NCBI GenBank assembly: GCA_030630445.1
Contig: DAOVNC010000234.1
Span: 1-6,004 of the forward strand
Length of the DNA: 6,004 bases
Origin: Kiritimatiellales bacterium
Lineage (GTDB): Bacteria > Verrucomicrobiota > Kiritimatiellia > Kiritimatiellales > Pontiellaceae
Reading direction: 5' to 3'
The position numbers and the translations under genes are program-made. The first letter of the stretch is position 1. The number at the start of each line of letters is the position of its first letter. Below the pieces are notes generated by a model. That model was given only the letters and a program-made list of their open reading frames with translations, was not told where the DNA came from and did not search any database. Below, one piece after another: positions 5,284-6,004 of the stretch.

Positions 5284-6004
5284 ATGAAAAAGGTACTTAT
5301 CCCAACCAAACTAGACGCGGTTGCCCGCGAAGCACTCAGCACCCATGGCGGCTACGAAGTGGTCCAGGACGATGCTGCGGAATTCACCACCCTGGCCGCC
5401 CAGCATTCCGATGCCTATGCCCTGATTGTCCGTTCCGAAAAAGTAACTTCGGAAATCATCGATGCCATGCCTTCGCTGAAGGTCGTAATCCGCGCCGGCG
5501 CGGGCTACAACACGATCGACACCGAATATGCCCGCTCCAAGGGGATTGCCGTAATGAACACCCCCGGTGCAAACGCCAACGCCGTGGCCGAAGAGGTGGT
5601 TGCCCTCATGCTTGCCGACGCCCGTCACATTGTCCCGGCCGATGCCACGACGCGCGAAGGAAAGTGGGAAAAGAAAAACTATATGGGCAAGGAAGTTACC
5701 GGCAAGACCGTAGGAATCGTTGGCTTTGGCGCGATTGGCCAGCTGGTCGCCAAGCGGCTATCCGGTTTCGATGTCAAGGTGCTGGCCTACGACCCCTTCC
5801 TCTCCGCCGAGCGACTCAAGGAACTCGGGGCCGAGCCGGCGGATCTCTCCGGTATCTTCGAACAGTGCGACTATGTTTCGCTGCACATGCCGGAAAACGA
5901 CGAGACCCGCGGTGTTATCAACGCGTCGCTCTTTAGCCGCATGAAAAACGGGGCAACGCTCGTCAACTGCGCCCGTTCCGGCATCATAAACGAAGACGAC
6001 CTGC
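5284..6004 (+). CDS. serA: D-3-phosphoglycerate dehydrogenase family protein, 3' end beyond window
   Basis: The first 240 residues of a D-isomer-specific 2-hydroxyacid dehydrogenase; the frame is open at the window edge. The family oxidises 3-phosphoglycerate to 3-phosphohydroxypyruvate with NAD+, the first step of serine synthesis. Visible are the split substrate-binding domain start (MKKVLIPTKL), IVRSEKVTSEIID (48-60), RAGAGYNTID (70-79), NTPGANANAVAEE (92-104), the hinge before KTVGIVGFGAIGQ (141-153, Rossmann GxGxxG), Asp170 in AYDPF at the usual NAD-selecting acidic position, SLHMPENDETRGVI (199-212) and NCARSGIINEDDL (228-240). Arg231 of this last motif is the expected catalytic arginine; it reads ARSG where many homologues have ARGG. 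The Glu and His of the catalytic triad and any C-terminal ACT domain lie outside the window, so length class and exact substrate are open. It is probably co-transcribed with kbl. Confidence 0.88.
   Translation, partial: MKKVLIPTKLDAVAREALSTHGGYEVVQDDAAEFTTLAAQHSDAYALIVRSEKVTSEIIDAMPSLKVVIRAGAGYNTIDTEYARSKGIAVMNTPGANANAVAEEVVALMLADARHIVPADATTREGKWEKKNYMGKEVTGKTVGIVGFGAIGQLVAKRLSGFDVKVLAYDPFLSAERLKELGAEPADLSGIFEQCDYVSLHMPENDETRGVINASLFSRMKNGATLVNCARSGIINEDDL

Overview
The window reads as chromosomal DNA from a Gram-negative bacterium of the Planctomycetes-Verrucomicrobia-Chlamydiae group. My best guess is Kiritimatiellota, Pontiella-like. This is an inference from the style of the large secreted repeat protein: an N-terminal signal peptide, 'NW..GVP' modules, ~24-residue Gly/Ala/Thr/Val repeats and a C-terminal 'ISWDT..GQ.YNVETN...W' domain. 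No rRNA or other taxonomic marker is present.

Layout. Positions 1-400 hold no convincing gene. They contain four related palindromic (REP/BIME-like) repeats in alternating orientation. Positions 401-535 form the control region of the first gene: a direct repeat of about 18 bp with a 21-bp period, a weak promoter candidate and a good ribosome binding site. Positions 536-3625 encode a 1029-residue exported beta-solenoid-like protein. Its stop codon coincides with the left edge of a 158-bp near-palindromic element (3625-3782) flanked by TA dinucleotides, which looks like a MITE of the IS630/Tc1-mariner type. Two further hairpins and a Rho-independent terminator (3900-3925) follow.

Positions 3929-4053 hold an inverted repeat overlapping a probable promoter. 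It drives a two-gene unit: kbl (4054-5229, glycine C-acetyltransferase) and a serA-like D-3-phosphoglycerate dehydrogenase gene (5284 to beyond the window end). The two genes are 54 bp apart with no terminator between them. They belong to connected pathways: Kbl links threonine breakdown to glycine and acetyl-CoA, and the dehydrogenase opens serine synthesis from 3-phosphoglycerate. No threonine dehydrogenase gene is visible.

The metabolic genes are ordinary. The less ordinary parts are the palindromic element at the stop codon, the 21-bp-phased direct repeat upstream of the secreted protein, and the palindrome cluster at the left edge. All genes called are on the + strand.
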